Shown here one piece after another: positions 16,072-25,118 of a DNA stretch of 60,790 nt. The translations under genes were made by a program, and so were the position numbers. The stretch spans positions 1-60,790 of the forward strand of contig JAZNLO010000028.1 in the NCBI GenBank assembly GCA_045579085.1, in the 5' to 3' direction. Each line of letters starts with the position of its first letter. Positions within the stretch are counted from its first letter, which is position 1. Below the pieces are notes generated by a model that was not told the origin of the DNA, did not search any database, and saw nothing but the letters and a program-made list of their open reading frames with translations. This DNA is from RGIG2206 sp045579085 (GTDB lineage Bacteria > Bacillota > Clostridia > Oscillospirales > Acutalibacteraceae).

Positions 16072-17607
16072 CTTCTTTTTTCTAAAGTTAATAATAAAAT
16101 CACTCGTTTGCGTCATACCGCCAGTTGCATACAGCATAGGCACATATATTGCGACGCAAATCGTTATCTCTGACACAGTTTTTGCAATCAAGCTGAGCCC
16201 CGTCATATACCTCGATGCCGCAATTGCCACAGTTATAGCTGCGGCGGTGCACAAAAGCGGTCGTAACACCCAATCAACAAATGACAGCTTTGTGTTCGAA
16301 ACCTTGAGCACCCGATTCAAGCACAAAAGCGGTGTGAGCAGATTACTGAACACTGTCACCCCGATAAATCCGCTTACTCCATAACGAGGAACAAACACAT
16401 ATATAAGTATGATTCTCAAAACGGAGTCCACCACGTTATAAGCAAAAATGTGCGTCTGCTGGTCGAGCCCGTTGAGCACGCCTGTTACCACGCTCTCCAT
16501 ATACATCAGGGGTATAAGCGGCGCCAGCGCCACGATAAAATATCCAACCTCGTTTGTGCCGTAAACCGCCTTACCTATATCCTCTCCGAATGCAAAAAAA
16601 GCACCGCCCACAAGCATCGACACGCTCATTGTAATATGTATTGTGCGCTTAACCGAGCTTGATATCCCCAGCTTGTTACCTGTTGACAGCGCTGAGCTCA
16701 GCTCAGGCACAAGCAAAGTGGAAATGGCGGTCAAAAATGCAGAAAGGAAAAACATAACGGGCATTGCCATTCCCCTGAATGCTCCGTAAACCGACAGTGC
16801 ATCGTTTCTTGTGCCCAGACTCACCGCAAGGCAACCAGGCACAAGCAGACTTTCCACTGTTCTTAGCAAGGTGGTTAAATAACGGCCGCCCGCTATGGGT
16901 GCAGATATTGCTACAAGCCTTCGCACCACCGAATAAGGCGGCGCCGCCCTTGCGCCGATTTTTGAGCTGAGTTTGCGTTTATCACGCACATATCCCACAT
17001 ATACAAACAGACACGATGCCGCCTCTGCGATTGTATCGGCTATCAGCACGGCGGCGCAAGCGTACTCAAGCCCCTTTTGAGCGCACGAATCTATAATTAA
17101 AAACACAACCGCTATCCTGATAAGCTGCTCAAACACCTGCGCTGCAGACGGAGTCGTTGCGCGCCGATTTGCATAAAAATAGCCTTTTATACAGCTCGAT
17201 ATCCCCATAAACGGCAACGACAACGACAGTATTCTCAGCGAGCGAGCCGCTCTTATATCCTTAATCCAATGCGCCGCTATTACATCGCTGAACACATACA
17301 CAAGCAACGCCGACGCAACACCGATAATCAGGGCAAGCGTGATACTCCTTTTCAAAATCCGCTTTACCGATGCCGCTGTGCCAAGCTCAAGCTCCTCTGC
17401 TATAAGCCGAGTCACAGCAGTGGTTATGCCGCTTGTTGCAAAGGTGGCTGCAAGCATATACACAGAAAATATAAGCTGATAAAGTCCCATACCCTGAGAG
17501 CCTATCTGCCCTGACAGCCATACCCTGAAAAACATTCCAATCGTTCTCAGCATTAGAGCGGTTAGGGTCATAATCGCGGCGTTTTTAATAAATCTGCCCT
17601 TTTGCAA
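16045..17607 (-). CDS. SpoVB-like polysaccharide/lipid flippase (MOP superfamily)
   Basis: 520 residues and about 14 hydrophobic segments, beginning with MQKGRFIKNAAIMTLTALML and IGSQGMGLYQLIFSVYMLAA, typical of the SpoVB/PST branch of the MOP exporter superfamily. Such proteins flip lipid-linked sugars (cortex or wall precursors) across the membrane. Only one base separates it from the PG-binding gene upstream, so these genes form one leftward operon. Neighbours with PG-binding and SpoIID-like domains fit a sporulation or wall role, which is inference. Alternatives within the family include YtgP-type precursor flippases. Confidence 0.88.
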   Translation of the reverse strand: MQKGRFIKNAAIMTLTALMLRTIGMFFRVWLSGQIGSQGMGLYQLIFSVYMLAATFATSGITTAVTRLIAEELELGTAASVKRILKRSITLALIIGVASALLVYVFSDVIAAHWIKDIRAARSLRILSLSLPFMGISSCIKGYFYANRRATTPSAAQVFEQLIRIAVVFLIIDSCAQKGLEYACAAVLIADTIAEAASCLFVYVGYVRDKRKLSSKIGARAAPPYSVVRRLVAISAPIAGGRYLTTLLRTVESLLVPGCLAVSLGTRNDALSVYGAFRGMAMPVMFFLSAFLTAISTLLVPELSSALSTGNKLGISSSVKRTIHITMSVSMLVGGAFFAFGEDIGKAVYGTNEVGYFIVALAPLIPLMYMESVVTGVLNGLDQQTHIFAYNVVDSVLRIILIYVFVPRYGVSGFIGVTVFSNLLTPLLCLNRVLKVSNTKLSFVDWVLRPLLCTAAAITVAIAASRYMTGLSLIAKTVSEITICVAIYVPMLYATGGMTQTSDFIINFRKKKLKKSMNVV

Positions 17608-17608
17608 G

Positions 17609-18115
17609 CTAACGCACCTGCCCGTTTAAACCGTTATACAGCCTTGAAAGCACATTCCACGTGAGCTTATCAACCTCTCCGCTTGGCTCGATACTATTTA
17701 TACTTTGAAGATAACTCACCGCTTTTGAGTGGCCCTCGCCGTACTTTCCTGTTGGCTGAACCTTTATCAGATTATCAAACGCCTCAGCGAGCGTGTTCAG
17801 CATTATCTCCAATATTACAACAAGCGGTGACTCATCTCCTTTTTTTAACACAAAATCTCCGTCTGGAAATACTTCAAGCGGTATAGGTGGCGAGGTTTTT
17901 TCAAGCACCAGAGCGTAAACCTCATCAAGCACAGTCCACGTTTCGTAATTCATCTCGCCCGTTGGGGTAAGCCCAAACAACTGCTGAAAAGCTCTGACCG
18001 CATTCGCAGTGTCCTCTCCGTAGATACCGTCTACCGTTTCAACAGGCATATTTTTGCCGTACTGCGCTATCAACCTAAGCCTTTCCTGCAGACGCCGTAT
18101 GGTTCTCTCGTTCAT
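17609..18115 (-). CDS. Peptidoglycan-binding-domain protein (two repeats)
   Basis: 168 residues with two PG_binding_1-like repeats: the first centres on DGIYGEDTANAVRAFQQLFG, the second on KYGEGHSKAVSYLQ. Each ends with a TWxVL(D/S) turn. No signal peptide is visible, so export would need another route or the protein acts in the sporulating mother cell. ATG 18115 is preferred (GAGG eight bases upstream) over a TTG at 18121. It is coupled to the larger PG-binding gene, whose stop ends at 18118. Confidence 0.8.
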   Translation of the reverse strand: MNERTIRRLQERLRLIAQYGKNMPVETVDGIYGEDTANAVRAFQQLFGLTPTGEMNYETWTVLDEVYALVLEKTSPPIPLEVFPDGDFVLKKGDESPLVVILEIMLNTLAEAFDNLIKVQPTGKYGEGHSKAVSYLQSINSIEPSGEVDKLTWNVLSRLYNGLNGQVR

Positions 18116-18117
18116 AA

Positions 18118-19461
18118 TCAATCCCTCAAATCATCATATAAGGATGCTATCGCATTCCAAGTTATAACGCCAACTATTCCGTTTGGAGTTAAGTCAAACT
18201 CTGTCTGGAAGGCTCTGACCGCCGCATCTGTAGCGGGCCCGAACTGTCCGTCGGGGGTTATCTTGGGCACTGACGGGAACGAATCGGATATGGTTGAAAG
18301 ATACGTCTGCAGCAAGGTGACGTATTCCCCTGTTGAGCCTATGCGCAATACCGTTCCGGGATATAAAGCCGCTCGGCTTGGGTCTGTGTTCTGCTCGCTG
18401 ATGATACCTCTGTATGCTCTGTATATGTCGTTCCACGTGTTCACACCGACTATGCCGTCCTCAGTTAACCCGAACGTGCGCTGAAACGCCTTGACTGCGT
18501 TTGTGGTGGCATCGCCGTAGATACCGTCTATCGCAACCGACGGCACTGTATCGTAATATCTGCCGATGATGGCGAGATAATACTGAATTATAGATACCTC
18601 GTCACCTGTGTCACCCGGTTGCAGAACGCCTGGATAACGCTGCGGTAAATCATTAAAAGTAAGCCCCTCAGAGTTAAGCTCCGCAAGCCGCTTAATCGAC
18701 GAATATATGTATGCCACCCTATACCACGTGCCGTTACCTACGATGCCATCGGGTGTCAGACCAAACACCTCTTGAAACTTCCTCACCGCATCCTCAGTTG
18801 CGCGGTCAAAAATTCCATACACAGGCGAGATGGTTGGTATCGCAGGATAGTTGCGCGCAATTCTGTTTAGCCTTAGCTGGAGCTGTTGCACAGAACGGCC
18901 TGCGTCACCCAGCCTGAGCGGAAGTCCGGGATAAGACGGGCTGTTTACCCTGACTGGCGCGTCGGTAACAAGCTCAATATCGTCGCCATAGTAATACTTC
19001 AAAATATCAAGCGCAGATAAGCCCTGATTTGCAAGGTCAACTGTATCCCACTGCTTAAGTCCGTCACAGGTTACTCCTCTGCCGCTGCAATATGCGGTAA
19101 ACAGCGGCTCAATATTACCCTGACGTCTTACATAGCTATTAAAAATATCGTCAACTATGGCGGAAACATTTTCAAACACGTTGCGCCCGTTTACAAAGGA
19201 CTGGTCAAAGGCGGTGGTGTTTGTTATGTCAAAATCATAGCCTTGACTGGGGTACCACTCGGTGTATATTCTGTTGAGCGCAAAGGATATCTGCGCTAAT
19301 ATGTTTGCCCTGATTGCATCCTCAGGCCACGTGGGGTAAATTTCACTTGACGCAACATTTTTTATGTAATCAGGGAAAGTAACCGTCACGTTTTGCGCCG
19401 ACTCGGACGGGCGGCCAAGATGCACCGTTATGTTTTCGGGAATAAAAGGTAGAGTTGCCAT
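18118..19461 (-). CDS. SpoIID-like plus three peptidoglycan-binding repeats
   Basis: 447 residues. Residues about 25-170 resemble the SpoIID/LytB-type region (ILAQISFALNRIYTEWY, YDFDITNTTAFDQSF, LFTAYCSGRGVTCDG). Then come three PG_binding_1 repeats near 180-250, 290-345 and 375-440, each with a (D/Q)G.(Y/F)G.ATxxAV(R/K)xFQ pattern and a GIVG.(N/V)(T/I)W ending. SpoIID in spore-formers trims peptidoglycan during engulfment; whether the catalytic residues are kept cannot be judged here. No signal peptide. Coupled to the genes on both sides (gaps of at most 12 bases). Confidence 0.75.
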   Translation of the reverse strand: MATLPFIPENITVHLGRPSESAQNVTVTFPDYIKNVASSEIYPTWPEDAIRANILAQISFALNRIYTEWYPSQGYDFDITNTTAFDQSFVNGRNVFENVSAIVDDIFNSYVRRQGNIEPLFTAYCSGRGVTCDGLKQWDTVDLANQGLSALDILKYYYGDDIELVTDAPVRVNSPSYPGLPLRLGDAGRSVQQLQLRLNRIARNYPAIPTISPVYGIFDRATEDAVRKFQEVFGLTPDGIVGNGTWYRVAYIYSSIKRLAELNSEGLTFNDLPQRYPGVLQPGDTGDEVSIIQYYLAIIGRYYDTVPSVAIDGIYGDATTNAVKAFQRTFGLTEDGIVGVNTWNDIYRAYRGIISEQNTDPSRAALYPGTVLRIGSTGEYVTLLQTYLSTISDSFPSVPKITPDGQFGPATDAAVRAFQTEFDLTPNGIVGVITWNAIASLYDDLRD

Positions 19462-19472
19462 TTTCGCTCACC

Positions 19473-20228
19473 TCACAGATTCGGTTCCGTGTTAAAATAC
19501 TCGGTTTCCATGTTCGTGCTAAACTCAGGCAGCGGCAACATAGCCACGTTCTGCACGCCCGTAATGCCCTCAAATACGGGCACGTCTTTGCTTATTACAT
19601 TAAGATATCCTGGCGCTTTAATCCTGATATCGTAGGTTTCGTAAGGGCGCGGATTGCCCGACTGCTGCGACAGCTCCTTGCTCACAGTCGGCAGAGCAAC
19701 AACGCCCGTTGCCCCGTTTTCATTGGTTCTGAGCTGATACAAAATCGTATCGCCCTTGCTTATCACAACGTCGGCATTGGCAACAGGCGTTGCCTGACTT
19801 GCGGTAAAGGTGCGTACTTGTATGTAACCGAGAATGTCGCTCTCGGTGGGCATTTGCATCTGCATCGGCATCTCCATCGGCATCTGCTCAGGGGTAACCA
19901 TCGGCTGTGTGGGAATCTCGGGCGCAGGCTGTGTGGGACGGTCTATCTCAGGCATTGTAACTGGCGGCATCGGCATTTCAGGTTGCAGCTCAGGACGGGG
20001 TTGCACTTGGTCAGGACGGGGTTGCACTTGGTCAGGACGAGGCTGCACTTGGTCAGGGCGAGGCTGCTGAGGTGCTGTTGTATCGCCGCTTGACTGCGGT
20101 GTACTGCCCGAGCCAACCACAGTCCTCTCTCTCGGAGCTTCGTTAAAATGACGTTGGGGGTGATTGTTGTTAAAGTTCATCAAATCCATACGGTATTTTT
20201 CAATCATTTTCTTGATATCGTTGTCCAT
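19473..20228 (-). CDS. Proline-rich protein with carboxypeptidase-regulatory-like domain
   Basis: 251 residues. The N-terminal 35 are charged with no signal peptide. A Pro-rich stretch follows, with three exact QPRPDQV repeats plus a degenerate fourth (about residues 55-82), then a Met/Pro-rich run. Residues about 135-235 look like a CarboxypepD_reg or transthyretin-like beta sandwich (LGYIQVRTFT, TNENGATGVVALP, YDIRIKAPGYLN). GAGAGG upstream supports ATG 20228. First gene of the operon with the PG-binding proteins and flippase. Function unknown; a structural wall or spore-coat-associated role is possible. Confidence 0.7.
   Translation of the reverse strand: MDNDIKKMIEKYRMDLMNFNNNHPQRHFNEAPRERTVVGSGSTPQSSGDTTAPQQPRPDQVQPRPDQVQPRPDQVQPRPELQPEMPMPPVTMPEIDRPTQPAPEIPTQPMVTPEQMPMEMPMQMQMPTESDILGYIQVRTFTASQATPVANADVVISKGDTILYQLRTNENGATGVVALPTVSKELSQQSGNPRPYETYDIRIKAPGYLNVISKDVPVFEGITGVQNVAMLPLPEFSTNMETEYFNTEPNL
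19995..20062. repeat. 21-bp tandem repeat (QPRPDQV coding)
   Basis: About three and a half copies of a 21-base unit read on the plus strand as GGTTGCACTTGGTCAGGACG plus one base, with a few third-position changes. It lies inside the proline-rich gene and keeps frame, so copy number could vary without disrupting the protein. Confidence 0.85.
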
Positions 20229-20327
20229 ATTATCAACCTCTCATAACGTAATATATAATATATATATTTCCGCTTTCAGCCTAAAATAACCGTTACTTTA
20301 ACAGCGCTTGCCGTAAACAAAGCGCAA

Positions 20328-20362
20328 AAAACTGCCCCGTAAAAAATTACGAGGCAGTTTTG
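20328..20362 (-). terminator. Terminator of the sortase-LCP unit
   Basis: AACTGCCCCGTA pairs with TACGAGGCAGTT (20329-20360), with runs of A and T on both sides. Confidence 0.85.
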
Positions 20363-20378
20363 ATTTTCATATTTATTT

Positions 20379-21461
20379 TTATTTTAGCTTTTGATAATAC
20401 ACCTTAAGCACAAGCTCATACAACGCTTGCTCATCGGGATAAAACTCGGCGTACTTCTCGCCCTGTACCATCTCTCCCGCTATACTTTCAAAGTTGAGCT
20501 TTGCACCGCCGTTTAAAAAAACGGTTGATAGATATGTTATCTTCGAAGCATCAAGCGTGTTTATCGAGCGGCTGTTTATCTTGTTATAAATACTAAGCGG
20601 TGTGCTTATATCCTGCTTGGTTTTTTCTATAATTTGCGATGAAAATGATTTTATATAGCTAATCTGTCTATCAAGCCTGTTTATACTTGAGTTAACATTG
20701 GCGCGGTCCCTAAGCAAAATGTAGTCAAGCGCCGCCTGACCCTTGAGCGTAACCTTTTTACCCGTCTTGTTGAACTGAGCATCGTACTCATCAACAGTGA
20801 CTCCGCCCACCATATCGTTTATTTCAGATACAGCTTTCCAATCAAGACAAAAATAGGTGTTTATGTTTATTCCATACATCAGGTTTGAGACCGCCTCAAC
20901 CGTGTTTTCACAGCTGAGCTTGCCGCCCTGACCGTAGGCATAGGACAGGCAAATCTGCATTTGCTCGGTATCAATGAAGTTGCCCTCGTCAGAATACACC
21001 CTGACTCTTGCCATTGAATCACGGGGAATGGATATGAGCGAAACCTCTCCGCTTTTTGTGTTGATAGCGGCTAAAAACAGCGCATCCGCCTGTCCGTAAC
21101 CCGACTTTTTACCGTTAAGCTCCTTGCTCTTTCCATCTGTGCCGATAAACAGCAGTGACGTAATATCGGGATTGAACTTGTACCTATCGCCCTTATATAT
21201 AACAACATCGTCATCAAGCTCTGCGTCCAGATTGCTTGCTGTCATATTAGGGGCTTCGGTCTTAAGCGACTGCTTCCCCTTAAACCACAGCACTGAAAAG
21301 CAACCCGCCGCAATCAACGCAACTCCGACAAGCACCGCCAGCACAGACACAAGTATTTTCTTCCATCTGCGGTCGAAAAGCTTACAAGGCGTCTTTTCAG
21401 CTTTTGAGCCGTCTTGCATATTAACATTTCTTTGTGTGTTTTCGTTATTTTGTAAGCTCAT
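20379..21461 (-). CDS. LytR-CpsA-Psr (LCP) family protein
   Basis: 360 residues. Cytosolic N-terminus (about 35), one membrane helix (36-56), then the extracellular LCP domain: LLFIGTDGKS, QADALFLAAIN, SLISIPRDSM, a late Arg-rich block LLRDRANVNSSINRLDRQ. LCP enzymes transfer undecaprenyl-linked glycopolymers onto peptidoglycan or, in some Gram-positives, onto surface proteins. The start overlaps the end of the sortase gene by 17 bases, so the two are translationally coupled, linking it to surface-protein display. Confidence 0.92.
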   Translation of the reverse strand: MSLQNNENTQRNVNMQDGSKAEKTPCKLFDRRWKKILVSVLAVLVGVALIAAGCFSVLWFKGKQSLKTEAPNMTASNLDAELDDDVVIYKGDRYKFNPDITSLLFIGTDGKSKELNGKKSGYGQADALFLAAINTKSGEVSLISIPRDSMARVRVYSDEGNFIDTEQMQICLSYAYGQGGKLSCENTVEAVSNLMYGININTYFCLDWKAVSEINDMVGGVTVDEYDAQFNKTGKKVTLKGQAALDYILLRDRANVNSSINRLDRQISYIKSFSSQIIEKTKQDISTPLSIYNKINSRSINTLDASKITYLSTVFLNGGAKLNFESIAGEMVQGEKYAEFYPDEQALYELVLKVYYQKLK

Positions 21462-22239
21462 CTTTAATCAATACTCCCTGAACAAGATAGCGATACCTCT
21501 TGTCTGATATGCAAGTGCTGAGCGTAACTATCCTGTCGTCAGTTGTGATGTCAACCTCTCTGGTGTTTTTAATAAGGCTTGTCGGGTTTTTCACAGTTTC
21601 TATATATTCCGCATACGACTGCTCATCGGTGAAATCATTGGAATTTAAAATATGACGGTTGTCACTTCTGTAAGCAGCGAAGATGCGGTATGTGTAAATG
21701 TGCCCTGGCGTGTATATGTAAAAATACTCGTTTGCGTCAAAAAAGTCCTTTTCCCTGAACTTGTGCAAATGGCGGAACATTGTGCCGTTTTTCATATTGT
21801 GACCGTAAATCACTGTGTTAGGGTCTGTGAAACGGTTGCTGTTTAAACGCTGAATATAGATTGCGCCATAAATGCTCTTCTTTTTATTAAAGTCGTGGTC
21901 AAGGTAAAAATTATCGTTCTCCACCGAGCTTTGAAGTATGGGGTAATCTATGTTCGTTTCGGGCAGAGTTATCCAACCGCAAACGTCGGCGTTTTCCGCT
22001 TTAAGCGAGTCAAAATCTATGGGGTTGTCAACGTACTCTATCTCAGACACCGCTGACGAGGAGGTTTCGGTCTTATATTCAGATGTGTCCGTTGGGCCGC
22101 CGAACCACCATTTCAGCACGAAAAAGAGCGTCAGCGCAAAAACCGCCGCACACACAATCCACACAACTATCCACTTCTTTTTGCCCAAATCCCATTTTCC
22201 TAACAACTCGAAAACCCCTTTAAAACATAAATATCCCAT
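21445..22239 (-). CDS. Class B sortase
   Basis: 264 residues. Membrane anchor at 22-44, then a sortase fold with the catalytic His in VIYGHNM (His147), Cys in TLSTC (Cys243) and Arg nearby (249-251). The N-terminal helices and the extended loop before the Cys fit class B (NPQTN-type recognition). ATG 22239 has AAAAGG six bases upstream but sits inside a hairpin; TTG 22206 with AAAGGGG is an alternative that keeps the anchor. The candidate substrate is encoded just upstream (22305-22748). Overlaps the LCP gene downstream. Confidence 0.88.
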   Translation of the reverse strand: MGYLCFKGVFELLGKWDLGKKKWIVVWIVCAAVFALTLFFVLKWWFGGPTDTSEYKTETSSSAVSEIEYVDNPIDFDSLKAENADVCGWITLPETNIDYPILQSSVENDNFYLDHDFNKKKSIYGAIYIQRLNSNRFTDPNTVIYGHNMKNGTMFRHLHKFREKDFFDANEYFYIYTPGHIYTYRIFAAYRSDNRHILNSNDFTDEQSYAEYIETVKNPTSLIKNTREVDITTDDRIVTLSTCISDKRYRYLVQGVLIKDELTK

Positions 22240-22273
22240 CCATAACCTTTTCAGGATTATTGGATGGGATATA
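22228..22273 (-). terminator. Hairpin between sortase substrate and sortase genes
   Basis: ATCCCATCC and GGATGGGAT arms (about 22234-22270) enclose a loop. The U-tract is weak (ATTTATGTTTT), suggesting a leaky terminator that lets some transcripts continue into sortase. The 3' arm contains the sortase ATG. Confidence 0.5.
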
Positions 22274-22304
22274 AATTCAGCTAAATCTGTTTACCGCCCA
22301 ATAA

Positions 22305-22748
22305 TCAGGCAATAACCTTTTTAGTAGCAACGCCTACGCCTGCCAAAGACAGAGCGCCGATAAGAAGCATAAGGCCGAAATTATCGCTGGTTTCAGGAGC
22401 GTTTCCGCTGCCGTCACCGCTGAGGCCTGCTTCGTTGAACTTTGCAGTAGCAACAATGTCACTGGTGAGCTTAACAACGATAACCTCGCTGGTGAGTGAA
22501 CCGCTTACGATGGTGTAATTACCGCTGATGGTCCAACCTGCGAACTTCTTGCCCTCAACGGGAGTTGCAGTAAGAGTGTAAGTATCAGTGCCGGTAAGCT
22601 CCTTCTTTACAGAGCCTGCGTTTGCATTGTCGTTCTTGAGTTCGCATGAATACTGAGGTTCAGCCTCAGGGCTACCTGCTGCCATAGCAACAGCAGAAAC
22701 AGCAAATACCATAACAAGAGCGAGCATAAGACATACTATTCTTTTCAT
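22305..22748 (-). CDS. Small cell-wall-anchored protein, likely sortase substrate
   Basis: 147 residues. Signal peptide 1-23 (cleavage after AMA), one divergent InlB-B-repeat-like module (about 35-105: TYTLTATPVEGKKFAGW), a Gly/Ser linker, and a C-terminal sorting signal: NAPETSD (116-122), hydrophobic helix 124-141 and a short KK tail. The motif resembles class B sortase sites of clostridia more than LPxTG. AGGAGG lies nine bases before ATG 22748. Its own promoter and a leaky hairpin downstream would give more substrate than enzyme. Confidence 0.8.
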   Translation of the reverse strand: MKRIVCLMLALVMVFAVSAVAMAAGSPEAEPQYSCELKNDNANAGSVKKELTGTDTYTLTATPVEGKKFAGWTISGNYTIVSGSLTSEVIVVKLTSDIVATAKFNEAGLSGDGSGNAPETSDNFGLMLLIGALSLAGVGVATKKVIA

Positions 22749-22787
22749 AGTTATAATCCTCCTAATGAATTCAATATCAGTATACAT

Positions 22788-22816
22788 ATTATAGCACCAC
22801 GTTATATAAAAATCAA
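22788..22816 (-). promoter_or_regulatory. Promoter of sortase-substrate gene
   Basis: Minus-strand TTGATT (22816-22811), 17-base spacer, TATAAT (22793-22788). Confidence 0.7.
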
Positions 22817-22850
22817 GAATATTTTTTCGTGCAGATTAGACATATTTTTC

Positions 22851-23753
22851 CTATAATTCAAGCGCTTTTGAGCCATCTTTCAAGCATTTAAACATTTGCC
22901 CCTGCGAATTGTAATAATATATCTCATCATCTATAACGCTTATTCCGCTCGGATTATCGCCCTTTACAGCCACGTCTCTAACCTTTGCGGAGCTGTCAGT
23001 TAAGTCATACGTATGCAAGCCGCCCTCATCGGTGAACACCAATAGTCCCGACTGCATAATGTTATACTCGTCAACCTCAAAATACGTTGCCTTTCTGGCG
23101 GTGTTCGACGCTGACACAGAGTACAGCACACCGTCTTGCTTATAGAAAACCTGCGAGTTTTGCCACGTAAAGCTGTCAACCTTCTCGTTCAAAAAACGGG
23201 CAGAACCGCTTCCGTCAGTCAATGCAGAATACAGATACCCGTCCTCAGCCGTGTATAAAATCTGGTTTGTAACTACCAAAAACTGCTTTACCTTTAAATC
23301 TAAGTCACGCACCTTTGAGTCCTTTATAAAGCACTTAGACAGCTTTCCTCCGTCGTGCGTGTAATATATCCAGTTTCCGCTGACCATCATCTGCTCAACG
23401 CCTGTCAAAACAGTGCGTTTTTGTTCTCCGTTAAAGCTGCTGTAAACAGCCTCGCCGTTTGAAGTGCGGTAAACAATTCCTGTGCCGTACGGACTGATAC
23501 AATCAGCGCCCTCGCTTATTTGGTAGCTCTTGCCGCCGCTTAAGCAACGCAAAACCCCGTTTGCATCAACGTAAAAAAGCATCGAACCGTCAACCGCAAC
23601 CTTACCGCCGTTTAACACGTTTGGGTACGTCACCGACGGAGTCACAACTGGCGTATCGTGCGGTAAGATAAGTATTGTTCCAAGAACAACCGCGCTTACT
23701 AATATTAAAATAAAAATGGGCATGAGCACACGTAGCTTATATCCTTTTTGCAT
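22851..23753 (-). CDS. Signal-anchored DUF5050-like beta-propeller protein
   Basis: 300 residues. One N-terminal membrane anchor (about 8-30), then repeating short beta units of the type GNWIYYTHDGGKLSKC, NQILYTAEDGYLYSA, DEIYYYNSQGQMFKC, as in DUF5050/propeller proteins found outside the cell in clostridia. Binding partner unknown. GGTAGGTGA precedes ATG 23753. It lies upstream of the sortase-substrate gene on the same strand, separated by about 100 bases with a promoter. Confidence 0.7.
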   Translation of the reverse strand: MQKGYKLRVLMPIFILILVSAVVLGTILILPHDTPVVTPSVTYPNVLNGGKVAVDGSMLFYVDANGVLRCLSGGKSYQISEGADCISPYGTGIVYRTSNGEAVYSSFNGEQKRTVLTGVEQMMVSGNWIYYTHDGGKLSKCFIKDSKVRDLDLKVKQFLVVTNQILYTAEDGYLYSALTDGSGSARFLNEKVDSFTWQNSQVFYKQDGVLYSVSASNTARKATYFEVDEYNIMQSGLLVFTDEGGLHTYDLTDSSAKVRDVAVKGDNPSGISVIDDEIYYYNSQGQMFKCLKDGSKALEL

Positions 23754-23884
23754 CAAAATTCACCTACCAATGTAAAAATTATAATAGCCCAAATAAAAAC
23801 TTTTGTCAATTGCCTATTCCCATACGAAAAGTTTTATGTTACAATATAAAAAAAGAAACAAATGTTTTGGTGGTGCTTTCTATT

Positions 23885-25084
23885 ATGAAATATGTTGTTA
23901 TACTTTGTGACGGTATGGCAGACCGTCCTGTTGCCGACTTTGGCGGATTAACCCCTATGCAAAAGGCATACAAGCCAAACATAGATGCGCTTGCTAAAAA
24001 AGCCACTGTTGGCTGCGTGCGCACTGTTGATAACGGGCTTGCACCCGGAAGCGACGTTGCCAATCTCTCGGTTATGGGCTTTGACCCGCTTAAATGCTAT
24101 ACAGGCAGGTCACCGCTTGAGGCAGCAAGCATCGGCATCAAAATGGCTGACGATGATATTGCTATCCGCTGCAATCTTGTCACGCTCTCAGACGAAGATG
24201 AATATGAAGACAAAACTATGGTTGACTATTGCGCCGACGATATTTCAACAGAGGAAGCGGCTGAGCTTATAAAATCAATTGAAGCCGCTCTCGGCGATGA
24301 CGAGTTTAAGTTCTACTCCGGCATCAGCTACCGCCATTGTCTTATCTGGCACAAGGGCAAGGCTGACGGATATACCCTCACCCCGCCGCACGATATATCC
24401 GGTCAAAAAATATGTAACCATCTCGACGGACATAACACTTCGGGTCTAATTAGTTTGATGAAAAAAAGCGTTGACGTGCTAAAAGACCATCCCGTCAACT
24501 TGGCACGTGTAGCCGCAGGCAAAAAACCCGCCACATCAATCTGGCTCTGGGGACAGGGCAGCCGTCCTGCGCTTGAGGATTTCAAGAGCAAAACAGGCAT
24601 TTCGGGTGCAGTTGTATCTGCAGTGGACCTAATCAAAGGCATCGGCAAGTGCGCAAATATGGATGTTATTGAGGTTGACGGCGCAACTGGCTATATCGAC
24701 ACAAACTTCGACGGAAAAGCCGCCGCCGCTATTGACGCTCTTAAAACTCACGATTACGTATATGTTCACCTCGAGGCGCCCGACGAGTGCGGTCACCGCC
24801 GTGAAGCAGAAAACAAAGTGCGCGCAATCGAGCTTATCGACGAAAAAATCGTTGCGCCCATCGTAAAAGCGCTTGAGGGCACGCCGTTCAAAATGATGAT
24901 TCTGCCCGACCACCCGACTCCGCTTACCATAGCCACCCACACCGCTGACCCCGTGCCGTTTATTATGTACGACAGCGAAAACATTGTTCAGGGCGTTGAC
25001 ACCTTCACCGAGCAGACCGCCGCAGACACTGGCGTATTTGTAGAAAGAGGCCCGATGCTCACAGACATTTTACTCGCAAAATAA
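23885..25084 (+). CDS. ApgM-type phosphoglycerate mutase-like enzyme (possible homoserine kinase)
   Basis: 399 residues of the alkaline phosphatase superfamily, archaeal-type iPGM branch (COG3635). Metal-binding Asp9 is in VVILCDGMADRP, the nucleophile Ser56 in APGSDVANLSV, and late motifs are HLEAPDECGH and MILPDHPTP. Bacterial members have been proposed to be homoserine kinases rather than mutases. Because a standard gpmI is encoded at 38.8-40.4 kb, a non-glycolytic role is plausible here. ATG 23885 is chosen (GGTGGTG upstream). Followed by lexA after a short gap. Confidence 0.82.
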   Translation: MKYVVILCDGMADRPVADFGGLTPMQKAYKPNIDALAKKATVGCVRTVDNGLAPGSDVANLSVMGFDPLKCYTGRSPLEAASIGIKMADDDIAIRCNLVTLSDEDEYEDKTMVDYCADDISTEEAAELIKSIEAALGDDEFKFYSGISYRHCLIWHKGKADGYTLTPPHDISGQKICNHLDGHNTSGLISLMKKSVDVLKDHPVNLARVAAGKKPATSIWLWGQGSRPALEDFKSKTGISGAVVSAVDLIKGIGKCANMDVIEVDGATGYIDTNFDGKAAAAIDALKTHDYVYVHLEAPDECGHRREAENKVRAIELIDEKIVAPIVKALEGTPFKMMILPDHPTPLTIATHTADPVPFIMYDSENIVQGVDTFTEQTAADTGVFVERGPMLTDILLAK

Positions 25085-25118
25085 ACGCCCAATAAATTAT
25101 AAAACGGGAGCTGAAATT

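Noticed and set aside
19995..20062. CRISPR-like repeats
   Set aside because: The 21-base unit is contiguous without spacers and codes for QPRPDQV in frame.
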